From the NCBI RefSeq assembly GCF_900107695.1, contig NZ_FNQP01000012.1:1-64000 (forward strand): DNA of 64,000 bases, written 5' to 3'. The notes beneath the pieces are model-generated. The model did not search any database. It was not told the DNA's origin and saw nothing but the letters and a program-made list of their open reading frames with translations. Shown piece by piece: positions 55,198-62,929 of this stretch. Made by a program: the position numbers and the translations under genes. Positions within the stretch are counted from its first letter, which is position 1. Each line of letters starts with the position of its first letter. The stretch is from Thiothrix caldifontis (lineage in GTDB: Bacteria > Pseudomonadota > Gammaproteobacteria > Thiotrichales > Thiotrichaceae).

Positions 55198-55279
55198 TCG
55201 CATCGGTCAGCTCCTCTGAGCTAAATTCAAATAAAAACGCCAAAAATAGCTTTTTCTGATAAAGTTTCAGATTCACTGA

Positions 55280-56238
55280 AGATTTTTCGGGTTTGAGCAT
55301 ATCCAACCCGCTGAGCTATTGACTCGCCTCGCCCAAACACCCAATGGGGAAAGCATCCGACGTTTGTGTTTTTTGTGGGAATGGTTACGCGGGGATTCGC
55401 TGGATGCGCCCACGACACCGACGGGTAAATACATCGACCTGTTTCCCAACGACATTTATTTTACTGCCCAACACGGGGAGCGACACAAAACCTATCGGAT
55501 CACCAATAATGCCTTAGGAAATGCTCAGTTTTGCCCCACTGTTAGGCGGGATGTGCTGGCTGGCAAGGCAACATTGGAAAGTTTGTTAGCGCAAGCACAC
55601 CAACTGTTTTACCAAGGGCATTCGGCAGCGGTTTATCAACGGGCTATCCATTATCTGTATCTGTCGGAAACCCGTAGCAGTTTTGCCATTGAGAAAGAGA
55701 CGCCCAGCGCCCAGAAAGAAGAATGGTTTGTGCAGTTGTTGCAGCGGGTGCATGAATACCCGCAACTGACAGAAGATGATTTGGTCATTTTGCAAAATGC
55801 CGTGGTACGGGATGTATACAGTCAGGAGGTCACATCCCAGCTTACCATGAAGTACTGACAAGATTTTCGCAGCCAATCACCAGACTTTGGGATTATCGAC
55901 GGGCAGAGATTGAGCCTTACATCCTTAAAGCAGCGGATAGTCGCAGCTACCGTTTTTTTAATGCCGACCGTGAAGTGGCCTTTCTGCATCAGATGTTGCA
56001 GCAAGCAATTGAAGTGGAAATGCCTCAGGAAATGGCTTGGCTGGATGGCTATGATCAAGCCACCACTGCGCTGGAGCAGCGTTTTGATTTGCCGAAGAAA
56101 GACATAGCGGCATTGGTGCGTATGGCTTGGGGCAATGGCGGACATCTCTCGAAACATCGGCGCAAGCAGTATGCACATTTGCCCGATAGTGTGCTGGATG
56201 AAGTGGAGACAGTGGTTCGACAAGCTTTCCCTCCCTAA
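55280..56238 (+). pseudogene. Fic-family gene remnant with the core deleted
   Basis: An N-terminal part (frame open 55280-55858; HIQPAELLTRLAQTPNGES, then YLYLSETRSSFAIEKE) is followed in another frame (about 55843-56238) by a C-terminal part (YHEVLTRFSQPITRLWDY, then WGNGGHLSKHRRKQYAHL). Both are typical of Fic (AMP-transferase) proteins. The central Fic motif HPFxxGNGR is missing, so an internal deletion of the catalytic core is likely. The 5' end is also truncated by a stop at 55277. Confidence 0.7.
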
Positions 56239-56257
56239 AGGAAGGGGAGGATGTCAA

Positions 56258-56527
56258 GTGTCCCGCTTGCCGTCTTACCAATGGGGACGGGAAGACACCC
56301 TGAAAGAATTTCAGGCTGAATTAACAGAAAAAGACCTCGCATTGCAAGAGAAGGATACCGCACTGCAAGAGAAAGATAGTTTGCTCAAGCAGACCTTGCA
56401 GGAAAAGGAACAACAAACGGTCAGGCTAATTAGGAAAATGCACTTGTCGGGTATGGATGCGGCAACGATTGCGGATTTGTTGGAGATGCCGCTGGCTGAG
56501 GTCGTGGCGTTGTTTAAGAACGATTGA
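56258..56527 (+). pseudogene. C-terminal fragment of an Rpn/PD-(D/E)XK-type nuclease
   Basis: A frame that can begin at a GTG (56258, after GGGGAGG) encodes about 89 residues: a coiled coil with repeats of LQEKDTALQEKDSLL and an end KMHLSGMDAATIADLLEMPLAE. That end is typical of the C-terminus of recombination-promoting nuclease (transposase-like) proteins. The nuclease domain is absent. Confidence 0.5.
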
Positions 56528-56574
56528 AAAGAAACCCATCCTGATCACTCACTGCCATTAAGTTAAGACTTAGA

Positions 56575-56675
56575 GAAACCCCTCCCCAGCCCTCCCCTTA
56601 TCAGGGAAGGGAGCAAGAAAGAGAAGGTGTCTTCTTGTTCCTCCCCTGATAAGGGGAGGGCTGGGGAGGGGTTTC
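56575..56675. repeat. 101-bp palindromic repeat with perfect 32-bp arms
   Basis: The arm 56575-56606 (starts GAAACCCCTCCCCAGCCC) is the exact reverse complement of 56644-56675. The centre contains GGGAGCAAGA, the core shared with the repeats in mnhC and near sdhE. No gene is inside. It may be a MITE or REP-like element. Confidence 0.85.
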
Positions 56676-56792
56676 TTTTGCGCTCAGGGCGAAGGTAAGT
56701 GGTGGACTGGCGAACTACCACGAGGCATCCGTGGGCTGAGCGAAATCGAAGCCCTGTTCCCCGTGAGTTTTACTCCCCACAATTGAATAGAA

Positions 56793-56808
56793 TGTGACCG
56801 CTATCACA
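56793..56808 (+). promoter_or_regulatory. CRP-type site 3
   Basis: TGTGACCGCTATCACA is a perfect CRP consensus. TATGGT (56835-56840) begins 27 bases later, exactly as at sites 1 and 2. Confidence 0.75.
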
Positions 56809-56884
56809 GGCATAATCCCCACATTGCATTAAGCTATGGTACATCTAACAACAACGTTTACTGATGCCGACTATGACAAGGTAG

Positions 56885-56895
56885 GGCGGTAGCGT
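56885..56895 (+). promoter_or_regulatory. ops element 4
   Basis: GGCGGTAGCGT followed by GC, giving the full GGCGGTAGCGTGC form of the enterobacterial ops. It begins 50 bases after the start of the TATGGT hexamer. Confidence 0.78.
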
Positions 56896-56953
56896 GCTTG
56901 ATGCGGGCTTACATCTTCTGTTTTTTGATTTGATACTGATAATGACGAGGTAG

Positions 56954-56964
56954 GGCGGTAGCGT
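56954..56964 (+). promoter_or_regulatory. ops element 5
   Basis: GGCGGTAGCGT 69 bases after ops 4. The sequence then reads AGCGTGTCTGACGCT, a 5-bp stem hairpin, before the wbpA-like gene. Confidence 0.75.
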
Positions 56965-57023
56965 GTCTGACGCTGGCATTAACACCTCATTTCTAAATAT
57001 TTCAACCCTAGATTCACATCACT

Positions 57024-58325
57024 ATGAAAACTATTGAAGAATCCACTCTCGCTATTATCGGCTTGGGCTACGTCGGGCTACCGTTGGCAGTCGAATTTGG
57101 CAGAATCCTCCCCACTATCGGCTTTGACATTAATAAAGCGCGGATTGAGGAACTCAAAAGCGGTAATGACCATACACTGGAAACCACACCAGAAGAGTTA
57201 CAAGCGGCTAAACACTTAAGCTACACCACGCAGTTGGACGATTTGCGTGATGCCAATGTCTTCATCGTGACTGTGCCGACCCCCATTGATGAGCACAAAC
57301 GCCCTGACCTGACCCCGTTGATCAAAGCCAGTGAAAGCATTGGTAAAATCATCAAGCGTGGTGATGTGGTGATCTACGAATCGACGGTTTACCCCGGTGC
57401 TACTGAAGAAGATTGCATTCCAGTCATTGAACGGGTTTCTGGGCTACAATTTAACGTGGATTTCTTTGCAGGTTACTCACCCGAACGGATTAACCCCGGC
57501 GACAAAGTAAACACACTAACCACTATCAAGAAAGTAACCTCCGGCTCTACACCTGAAGCGGCAGATTACGTGGATACACTTTACCGCCGCGTTATCAAAG
57601 CTGGCACACACAAAGCATCCAGCATCAAAGTCGCAGAAGCCTCTAAAGTCATTGAAAACACCCAACGCGACCTAAACATCTCATTGATGAATGAGTTAAG
57701 TGTCATTTTCTCACGGATGGGCATTGATACGGTTAGCGTCTTAGAAGCCGCCGGAACAAAATGGAATTTCCTCCCCTTCCGCCCCGGCTTGGTAGGTGGA
57801 CACTGTATTGGTGTTGACCCCTATTACCTCACAGACAAAGCCGAAAAGTTAGGGTATATCCCGCAAGTTATCCTTGCCGGGCGGCGCATCAATGACAATA
57901 TGGGGCGTTACGTAGCGCGTACTACTGTCAAGAAAATGATCCAGAATGGCGTAAACCCGAATGGTGCGCGAGTTGGCGTAATGGGTGTCACTTTCAAGGA
58001 AAATTGCCCCGACATCCGCAATTCCAAGGTAATCGACATTATTCGTGAGCTGGAAGATTTCGGTGTGGTGACGGTAGTTACTGACCCTTGGGCGAATGCT
58101 GAAGAGGTCGCAGCAGAATACCCCGGCGTTAAGCTGACTCAGTTAACACCACAAGCTCCGGTAGATGCGTTGGTGGTTGCGGTCTCACACAATGAATTTG
58201 CCAGCTTAAAACCACAAGAACTACACGCCCTACTCCGTGGCAGTAAACCGGTATTAGCAGACATCAAATCTTTATACGATCCTGCGGCGTTGCAGGCTCT
58301 CCACATTACTGTATGGCGGCTGTAA
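57024..58325 (+). CDS. wbpA: UDP-N-acetylglucosamine 6-dehydrogenase, WbpA/TviB type
   Basis: This 433-residue nucleotide-sugar dehydrogenase has IIGLGYVGLPLAVEFG, the TviB-type FFAGYSPERINPGDK, and the nucleophile Cys261 in GGHCIGVDPYYLT. It is more like WbpA/WbpO/TviB than Ugd. It oxidises UDP-GlcNAc (or UDP-GalNAc) to the uronate. It is the first gene of the second transcription unit, and the pathway genes that follow make the 2,3-diacetamido sugar, favouring the WbpA function. Confidence 0.9.
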   Translation: MKTIEESTLAIIGLGYVGLPLAVEFGRILPTIGFDINKARIEELKSGNDHTLETTPEELQAAKHLSYTTQLDDLRDANVFIVTVPTPIDEHKRPDLTPLIKASESIGKIIKRGDVVIYESTVYPGATEEDCIPVIERVSGLQFNVDFFAGYSPERINPGDKVNTLTTIKKVTSGSTPEAADYVDTLYRRVIKAGTHKASSIKVAEASKVIENTQRDLNISLMNELSVIFSRMGIDTVSVLEAAGTKWNFLPFRPGLVGGHCIGVDPYYLTDKAEKLGYIPQVILAGRRINDNMGRYVARTTVKKMIQNGVNPNGARVGVMGVTFKENCPDIRNSKVIDIIRELEDFGVVTVVTDPWANAEEVAAEYPGVKLTQLTPQAPVDALVVAVSHNEFASLKPQELHALLRGSKPVLADIKSLYDPAALQALHITVWRL

Positions 58326-58327
58326 TC

Positions 58328-59380
58328 ATGAATTTCCCTACTATCACCGACCGTAAACTGCGTATTGCCATTGTTGGCTGTGGGCGCATCGCCAAAAACC
58401 ATTTCGGCTCACTCGATAAGCACGCTGACAATTTTGAATTGGTCGCAGTGTGTGACACTAACCCTGCACATTCCAAGCCTTATGCCAACCAATATGATGT
58501 ACCTGCTTACACTTCGCTGGAAGCCATGCTGGCGCAACACAAGCCTGATCTTGTCAGTCTTTGCACACCCAGTGGCATTCACGCCGACCAAGCAGCACTA
58601 GCGGCTAAACACGGTGTCCACGTCATCACTGAAAAGCCGATGGCAACCCGTTGGTCTGACGGTGTGCGCATGGTCAAAGCCTGCGATGAAGCAGGGGTAC
58701 GCCTGTTTGTCGTCAAGCAAAACCGCCGCAACACCACTTTGCAATTACTCAAACGAGCAGTTGAAGAGAAGCGTTTCGGCAAAATCCACATGGTTCACCT
58801 CAACGTATTCTGGACACGTCCACAAGCCTATTATGACCAAGCCAAATGGCGCGGCACATGGGAGTTTGACGGTGGCGCATTCATGAACCAAGCCAGCCAT
58901 TACGTCGATTTGCTGGATTGGCTGATTGGGCCAGTCGATAAAGTGCAGGCGATGATGAGCACCACCCGTGACATTGAAGTGGAAGACACGGGTGTCTTGA
59001 ATGTGCGCTGGCGCAACGGCGCATTAGGCTCGATGAGTGTCACCATGCTCACTTACCCGCAAAATCTGGAAGGCTCAATCACCATATTGGGTGAAAAAGG
59101 CACGGTGCGTATCGGCGGGGTTGCTGTTAATGACATTCAACTGTGGCAGTTTGACGAACCGCGTGATTATGATGCACAAACCCAGAGCGCGAACTATGAA
59201 ACCACATCGGTGTATGGCTTTGGGCATCCGCTGTACTACAAGAATGTGGTCGATGTGATGCGCGGCGTGGCTGAACCGGAAACTGACGGGCGGGAAGGTT
59301 TGAAGTCGCTGGAAATGCTGATTGCCGCCTACCTGTCTGCCCGTGACGGCAAGACGGTATCCCTGCCCTTGGAATACTGA
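58328..59380 (+). CDS. wbpB: UDP-GlcNAcA 3-dehydrogenase, WbpB/WlbA type
   Basis: This 350-residue Gfo/Idh/MocA oxidoreductase has an N-terminal Rossmann motif IAIVGCGRIAKNHFG, the EKP motif (102-104), and the family motif WEFDGGAFMNQASHYVDLLDW. It begins two bases after the wbpA stop; an ATG at 58313 inside wbpA is less likely. It oxidises C3 of the uronate before amination. Length is closer to WlbA (about 350) than WbpB (about 316). Confidence 0.9.
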   Translation: MNFPTITDRKLRIAIVGCGRIAKNHFGSLDKHADNFELVAVCDTNPAHSKPYANQYDVPAYTSLEAMLAQHKPDLVSLCTPSGIHADQAALAAKHGVHVITEKPMATRWSDGVRMVKACDEAGVRLFVVKQNRRNTTLQLLKRAVEEKRFGKIHMVHLNVFWTRPQAYYDQAKWRGTWEFDGGAFMNQASHYVDLLDWLIGPVDKVQAMMSTTRDIEVEDTGVLNVRWRNGALGSMSVTMLTYPQNLEGSITILGEKGTVRIGGVAVNDIQLWQFDEPRDYDAQTQSANYETTSVYGFGHPLYYKNVVDVMRGVAEPETDGREGLKSLEMLIAAYLSARDGKTVSLPLEY

Positions 59381-59387
59381 TCGGCAC

Positions 59388-60452
59388 ATGCGTATCGGCA
59401 TTGTCGGCGGCGGCATCAATGGCTTGTGTTGTGCGTGGGTGCTGGCACAAGCGGGACATGAAGTTGACTTGTACGAACGCAACACCCTCGCCAGCCAGAC
59501 CAGTCGTGCCTCATCCAAACTGTTACACGGTGGTTTGCGCTACCTTGAGCAATACGAGTTTCGCTTAGTACGTGAAGCTCTCAAGGAACGCGATGCATGG
59601 CTGCAACGTGTGCCTGAATTGACCAGTCCATTGCGCTTAGTGTTACCGATTTATCAAGGTTCTCAACGTCAGCGGTGGTTAGTCGGTGCAGGTTTGTTTT
59701 TGTATGACCATCTCGCCGGTAAAAGCATTCTTCCACCTGCTCAGTGGTTAACAGTGGAAACCTTGTTACAGCGTGACCCGCAATTAAAAGCTAAGGGTTT
59801 GCTGGGTGGTTATGCGTTTTCTGACGGACAAATGGATGATCACCGCCTTGCGCTATGGGTAGCGGAACAGGCGCGGCTGGCAGGGGCAAACTTGCACGAA
59901 CACTCGGACGTGAGTGCTATTGATACGCAAGGTCATGTTCATATTGCGGATAGCCGTTATTCTCATGACAGGGTAATCAATGTTGGCGGGCCTTGGGCAG
60001 TGACGTTACTGGAGCAAAGCGGTATCCCCCCCCCTTATCGGCTTGATACCGTGCGCGGTAGCCACTTGGTGTTGGAGCGGGAATGCCCACAAGCTTATTT
60101 GCTGGAAGTCCCTGATGAACGGCGTATCTTTTTCGTCTTGCCTTGGCAGGGCAAAACGTTGGTCGGTACGACAGAAGTACGCCAACAGGCACATGAACCG
60201 ATAGAATGCTCAGTTGCTGAACGGGATTATTTGCTGGCGGCTTATAACCATTACACCACTGCCCCACTCAGTGCCGTAAACATAAACAGTACGTTTGCGG
60301 GGATACGTCCCTTATTGTATTCAGCCGCAGACCCACGCAAAGCCACCCGCGAATATGCACTGGATCGCCAAGGGCAATTGATCAATGTCTTCGGGGGCAA
60401 GTGGACAACTTCCCTAGCCCTCGCTCATAAAGTGCAGCAACAACTGCTGTGA
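59388..60452 (+). CDS. GlpD-like FAD-dependent oxidoreductase in the sugar operon
   Basis: The 354-residue product begins [19 protein letters not shown], eight bases after wbpB ends. The sequence [20 protein letters not shown], the stretch [13 protein letters not shown] and the C-terminal [17 protein letters not shown] match glycerol-3-phosphate dehydrogenase (GlpD/GlpA). It is about 150 residues shorter than GlpD, so the C-terminal cap domain is missing. It does not belong to the known wbp pathway. Possible roles are making dihydroxyacetone phosphate for a glycerol-phosphate decoration, or oxidising a sugar or polyol. Confidence 0.8.
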   Translation: MRIGIVGGGINGLCCAWVLAQAGHEVDLYERNTLASQTSRASSKLLHGGLRYLEQYEFRLVREALKERDAWLQRVPELTSPLRLVLPIYQGSQRQRWLVGAGLFLYDHLAGKSILPPAQWLTVETLLQRDPQLKAKGLLGGYAFSDGQMDDHRLALWVAEQARLAGANLHEHSDVSAIDTQGHVHIADSRYSHDRVINVGGPWAVTLLEQSGIPPPYRLDTVRGSHLVLERECPQAYLLEVPDERRIFFVLPWQGKTLVGTTEVRQQAHEPIECSVAERDYLLAAYNHYTTAPLSAVNINSTFAGIRPLLYSAADPRKATREYALDRQGQLINVFGGKWTTSLALAHKVQQQLL

Positions 60453-60472
60453 CAATAACATCAAAGGATAGT

Positions 60473-61054
60473 ATGACTGACATCTTCATTCACCCCACGG
60501 CCATTGTTGATGATGGCGCACAGATTGGCGCAGGTAGCCGTGTGTGGCACTGGGCGCACGTTTGCGCTGGCGCACGTATTGGCAATGGCGTTTCGCTTGG
60601 GCAAAATGTCTTTGTCGGCAACAAGGTATTGATCGGCAACCAGTGCAAAGTGCAGAACAATGTCTCGGTGTATGACAACGTAACGCTGGAAGATGGGGTG
60701 TTTTGCGGCCCTAGCATGGTGTTTACCAATGTCTATAACCCACGGGCATTAGTGGAACGCAAGGATGAATACCGCAATACCGTGGTGAAGCGCGGTGCTA
60801 CCTTGGGTGCGAACTGTACCATCGTGTGTGGTGTCAGCGTCGGTGAATATGCCTTTATTGGCGCGGGTACTGTGGTCAACAAAGATGTGCCTGCCTACGC
60901 GCTCATGGTCGGTGTACCTGCCAAACAGATTGGCTGGATGAGTGAATACGGTGAAAAGCTGGATTTGCCACTGACCGGTGACGGGATGGCAACTTGCCCG
61001 CATACCGGCAAAGCCTATATGCTGAAAGCTGGTCAGGTCACAACGGAAGGATAA
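60473..61054 (+). CDS. wbpD: UDP-2-acetamido-3-amino-glucuronate N-acetyltransferase, WbpD type
   Basis: The 193-residue left-handed beta-helix acetyltransferase has hexapeptide repeats ([43 protein letters not shown]). The ATG at 60473 has AAGGA upstream; the in-frame GTG at 60449 overlaps the previous gene and is weaker. It acetylates the 3-amino group formed by the WbpE-like enzyme. Note that wbpD precedes the aminotransferase gene here. Confidence 0.92.
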   Translation: MTDIFIHPTAIVDDGAQIGAGSRVWHWAHVCAGARIGNGVSLGQNVFVGNKVLIGNQCKVQNNVSVYDNVTLEDGVFCGPSMVFTNVYNPRALVERKDEYRNTVVKRGATLGANCTIVCGVSVGEYAFIGAGTVVNKDVPAYALMVGVPAKQIGWMSEYGEKLDLPLTGDGMATCPHTGKAYMLKAGQVTTEG

Positions 61055-61058
61055 TACC

Positions 61059-61376
61059 ATGCAAGTTGAAGTCATTTATCATCACGGCACATTGACGTTT
61101 AACCGTCCCTTACGTTTCCGTCAGGCACATTTTACCATGCAGGTCGATATTCCTGAGCAGGTGGTTGAAACCGAAGAAGTCAGCTTTCCGGCTTTTGATT
61201 TGTCGCTATTCTCTGCTGAAGTCCGGGCTGAAATTGCACGGTTGGAGGCGATTCAGCGGCTGGCAATCAGTCAACCAGTACCTAAAGTTGAAGAAGAAAC
61301 CGAAGAACAGCATCTACGCTGGGCTGCTTTTGAATTACGCAATGAAACACGCCGCGAACAGGGGCGCGACCTATGA
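61059..61376 (+). CDS. Antitoxin-like protein for the fused PIN domain
   Basis: The 105-residue protein starts MQVEVIYHHGTLTFNRPLRF, similar to AF2212/DUF104-type antitoxins, and has a Glu-rich, helical C-terminal half (LSLFSAEVRAEIARLEAI, EEETEEQHLRWAAFELRNE) that could wrap a toxin. It lies four bases after wbpD and overlaps the PIN-aminotransferase start by four bases (ATGA), the usual antitoxin-toxin layout. Confidence 0.7.
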   Translation: MQVEVIYHHGTLTFNRPLRFRQAHFTMQVDIPEQVVETEEVSFPAFDLSLFSAEVRAEIARLEAIQRLAISQPVPKVEEETEEQHLRWAAFELRNETRREQGRDL

Positions 61377-62929
61377 ATCACCTATTGTTGGATGTCAATA
61401 TTGTTGTTGATTTGTGTGTGGCACGGGCTGGCTCTCCGAATAGCCTAGCAGCCGTGGCACTGGCAGGGGAACAGGGTTTTCAATTATGGGTTTATGCAGG
61501 TTCAGTGCAAACGCTGGAGTATGTGGTTGCGTCTGAGTTGCGTTATGCGCGGCAAAAAGTGGGGGATGCCTTATCTGGGAATGCTGCCCGGCAACTGGCA
61601 CGGCAAGTATTGGGTGAGATAACTATAAACTGCCAATGGCTGGCTGCGTTAGCGACAGAGGGCGCGGTGTTCGCCGATGAAGACCCTGAGGATGCACAGT
61701 TAATCCGTTCGCTGGAGCGTTTTACTGCGAGTACGGCAAGGCTCTTGACTCGTGATGGCAGAATGCTCGAACGTTGTGGTGATGCTGGCATTACCCCGGA
61801 AGCCTTTATTGAGCAAAGCCTGCAAAACCCTAGTAAGCCCAAGTTTGAATTTATCGACCTGAAAACCCAGCAGAACGCGATTCGCTCACAATTGGAGCAG
61901 AATATCCATCGGGTGTTGCATCATGGCACTTACATTATGGGTAAGGAAGTGGAACTGCTGGAGGTGAAGCTCGCTGCGTATACGGGTGCGAAGCATTGCA
62001 TTACGGTAGCCAGTGGCACGGAAGCGTTGTTGATCAGCTTGATGGCATTGGGGATTGGCGATGGAGATGAAATTATCACCACACCATTTACCTTTGTAGC
62101 GACGGCTGAGGTAATTGTGTTACTAGGTGCGAAGCCAGTATTTGTGGATATTGAGCCGGATACTTGTAATATTAATGCGAGTTTGATTGAAGCTGCTATT
62201 ACCGACAAAACCAGGGCCATTATGCCTGTTAGTTTGTATGGGCAACCAGCGGATATGGATGAGATTAATGCCATTGCAGCGAAATATAACTTGCCCGTAA
62301 TTGAAGATGCTGCGCAGAGTTTTGGGGCGACGTATAAGGGTAAGAAAAGTTGTAATCTTTCCACGATTGGCTGTACTAGCTTTTTCCCTAGCAAGCCGTT
62401 GGGGTGTTATGGGGATGGTGGGGCGATTTTTACCGATGATGACGACATTTATCAGGCTTGTAAGGAGATTCGGATTCATGGGCAGAGTCGGCGTTATTAC
62501 CATACCCGTGTGGGTGTCGGCGGGCGGATGGATACGCTGCAATGTGCGATTGTGCTGGCGAAGCTGGAGCGGTTTGATTGGGAAGTTGAACAGCGGATTG
62601 CGCTGGGGCAGCGGTATAATCAGTTGATGGATGAGGCTGGAATTCAGCGGGTGCAGCAGCGGGATGATCGGACGAGTGTGTTTGCGCAGTATACGGTGTT
62701 GGTGGAAAAACGTAGCGAGGTGGAAGCGCGGTTTAAGGAGGTTGGAATTCCGACAGCGGTGCATTATCCGGTGTCGTTGAATGAGCAGCCTGCTTATCAG
62801 CATTTGTGTTGTGCGGATTGTACACCGATTGCGAAGGATAGAGCGCAGCAAGTGATGAGTTTGCCTATGGGGGCTGATTTGACGCGAGCCCAGCAGTTTA
62901 GTGTTTGCCAGACGCTACAAAAACTGTGA
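61373..62929 (+). CDS. wbpE: PIN-domain toxin fused to WbpE-like aminotransferase
   Basis: This single 518-residue frame has two parts. Residues 1 to about 150 form a complete PIN domain: LLLDVNIVVDL with Asp7, Glu49 or Glu55, Asp107 in EDAQLIRSL, and Asp128 in LLTRDGRML, the four acidic RNase residues. After the short linker QNPSKPK, residues 158-518 align with the whole of WbpE (FEFIDLKTQQ... to the C-terminus), with the PLP lysine at Lys341 in FFPSKPLGCYGDGG. The offset of 156 residues puts it at WbpE Lys185. No stop codon or ribosome site separates the parts. Confidence 0.88.
   Translation: MNHLLLDVNIVVDLCVARAGSPNSLAAVALAGEQGFQLWVYAGSVQTLEYVVASELRYARQKVGDALSGNAARQLARQVLGEITINCQWLAALATEGAVFADEDPEDAQLIRSLERFTASTARLLTRDGRMLERCGDAGITPEAFIEQSLQNPSKPKFEFIDLKTQQNAIRSQLEQNIHRVLHHGTYIMGKEVELLEVKLAAYTGAKHCITVASGTEALLISLMALGIGDGDEIITTPFTFVATAEVIVLLGAKPVFVDIEPDTCNINASLIEAAITDKTRAIMPVSLYGQPADMDEINAIAAKYNLPVIEDAAQSFGATYKGKKSCNLSTIGCTSFFPSKPLGCYGDGGAIFTDDDDIYQACKEIRIHGQSRRYYHTRVGVGGRMDTLQCAIVLAKLERFDWEVEQRIALGQRYNQLMDEAGIQRVQQRDDRTSVFAQYTVLVEKRSEVEARFKEVGIPTAVHYPVSLNEQPAYQHLCCADCTPIAKDRAQQVMSLPMGADLTRAQQFSVCQTLQKL

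Larger units (their letters stand above)
56780..56979 (+). repeat. Direct repeat copy B, upstream of the wbpA-like gene
   Basis: About 200 bases matching 53805-54000. It contains CRP site 3, a TATGGT hexamer and two perfect ops elements, and ends 44 bases before the wbpA-like ATG. Confidence 0.85.
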
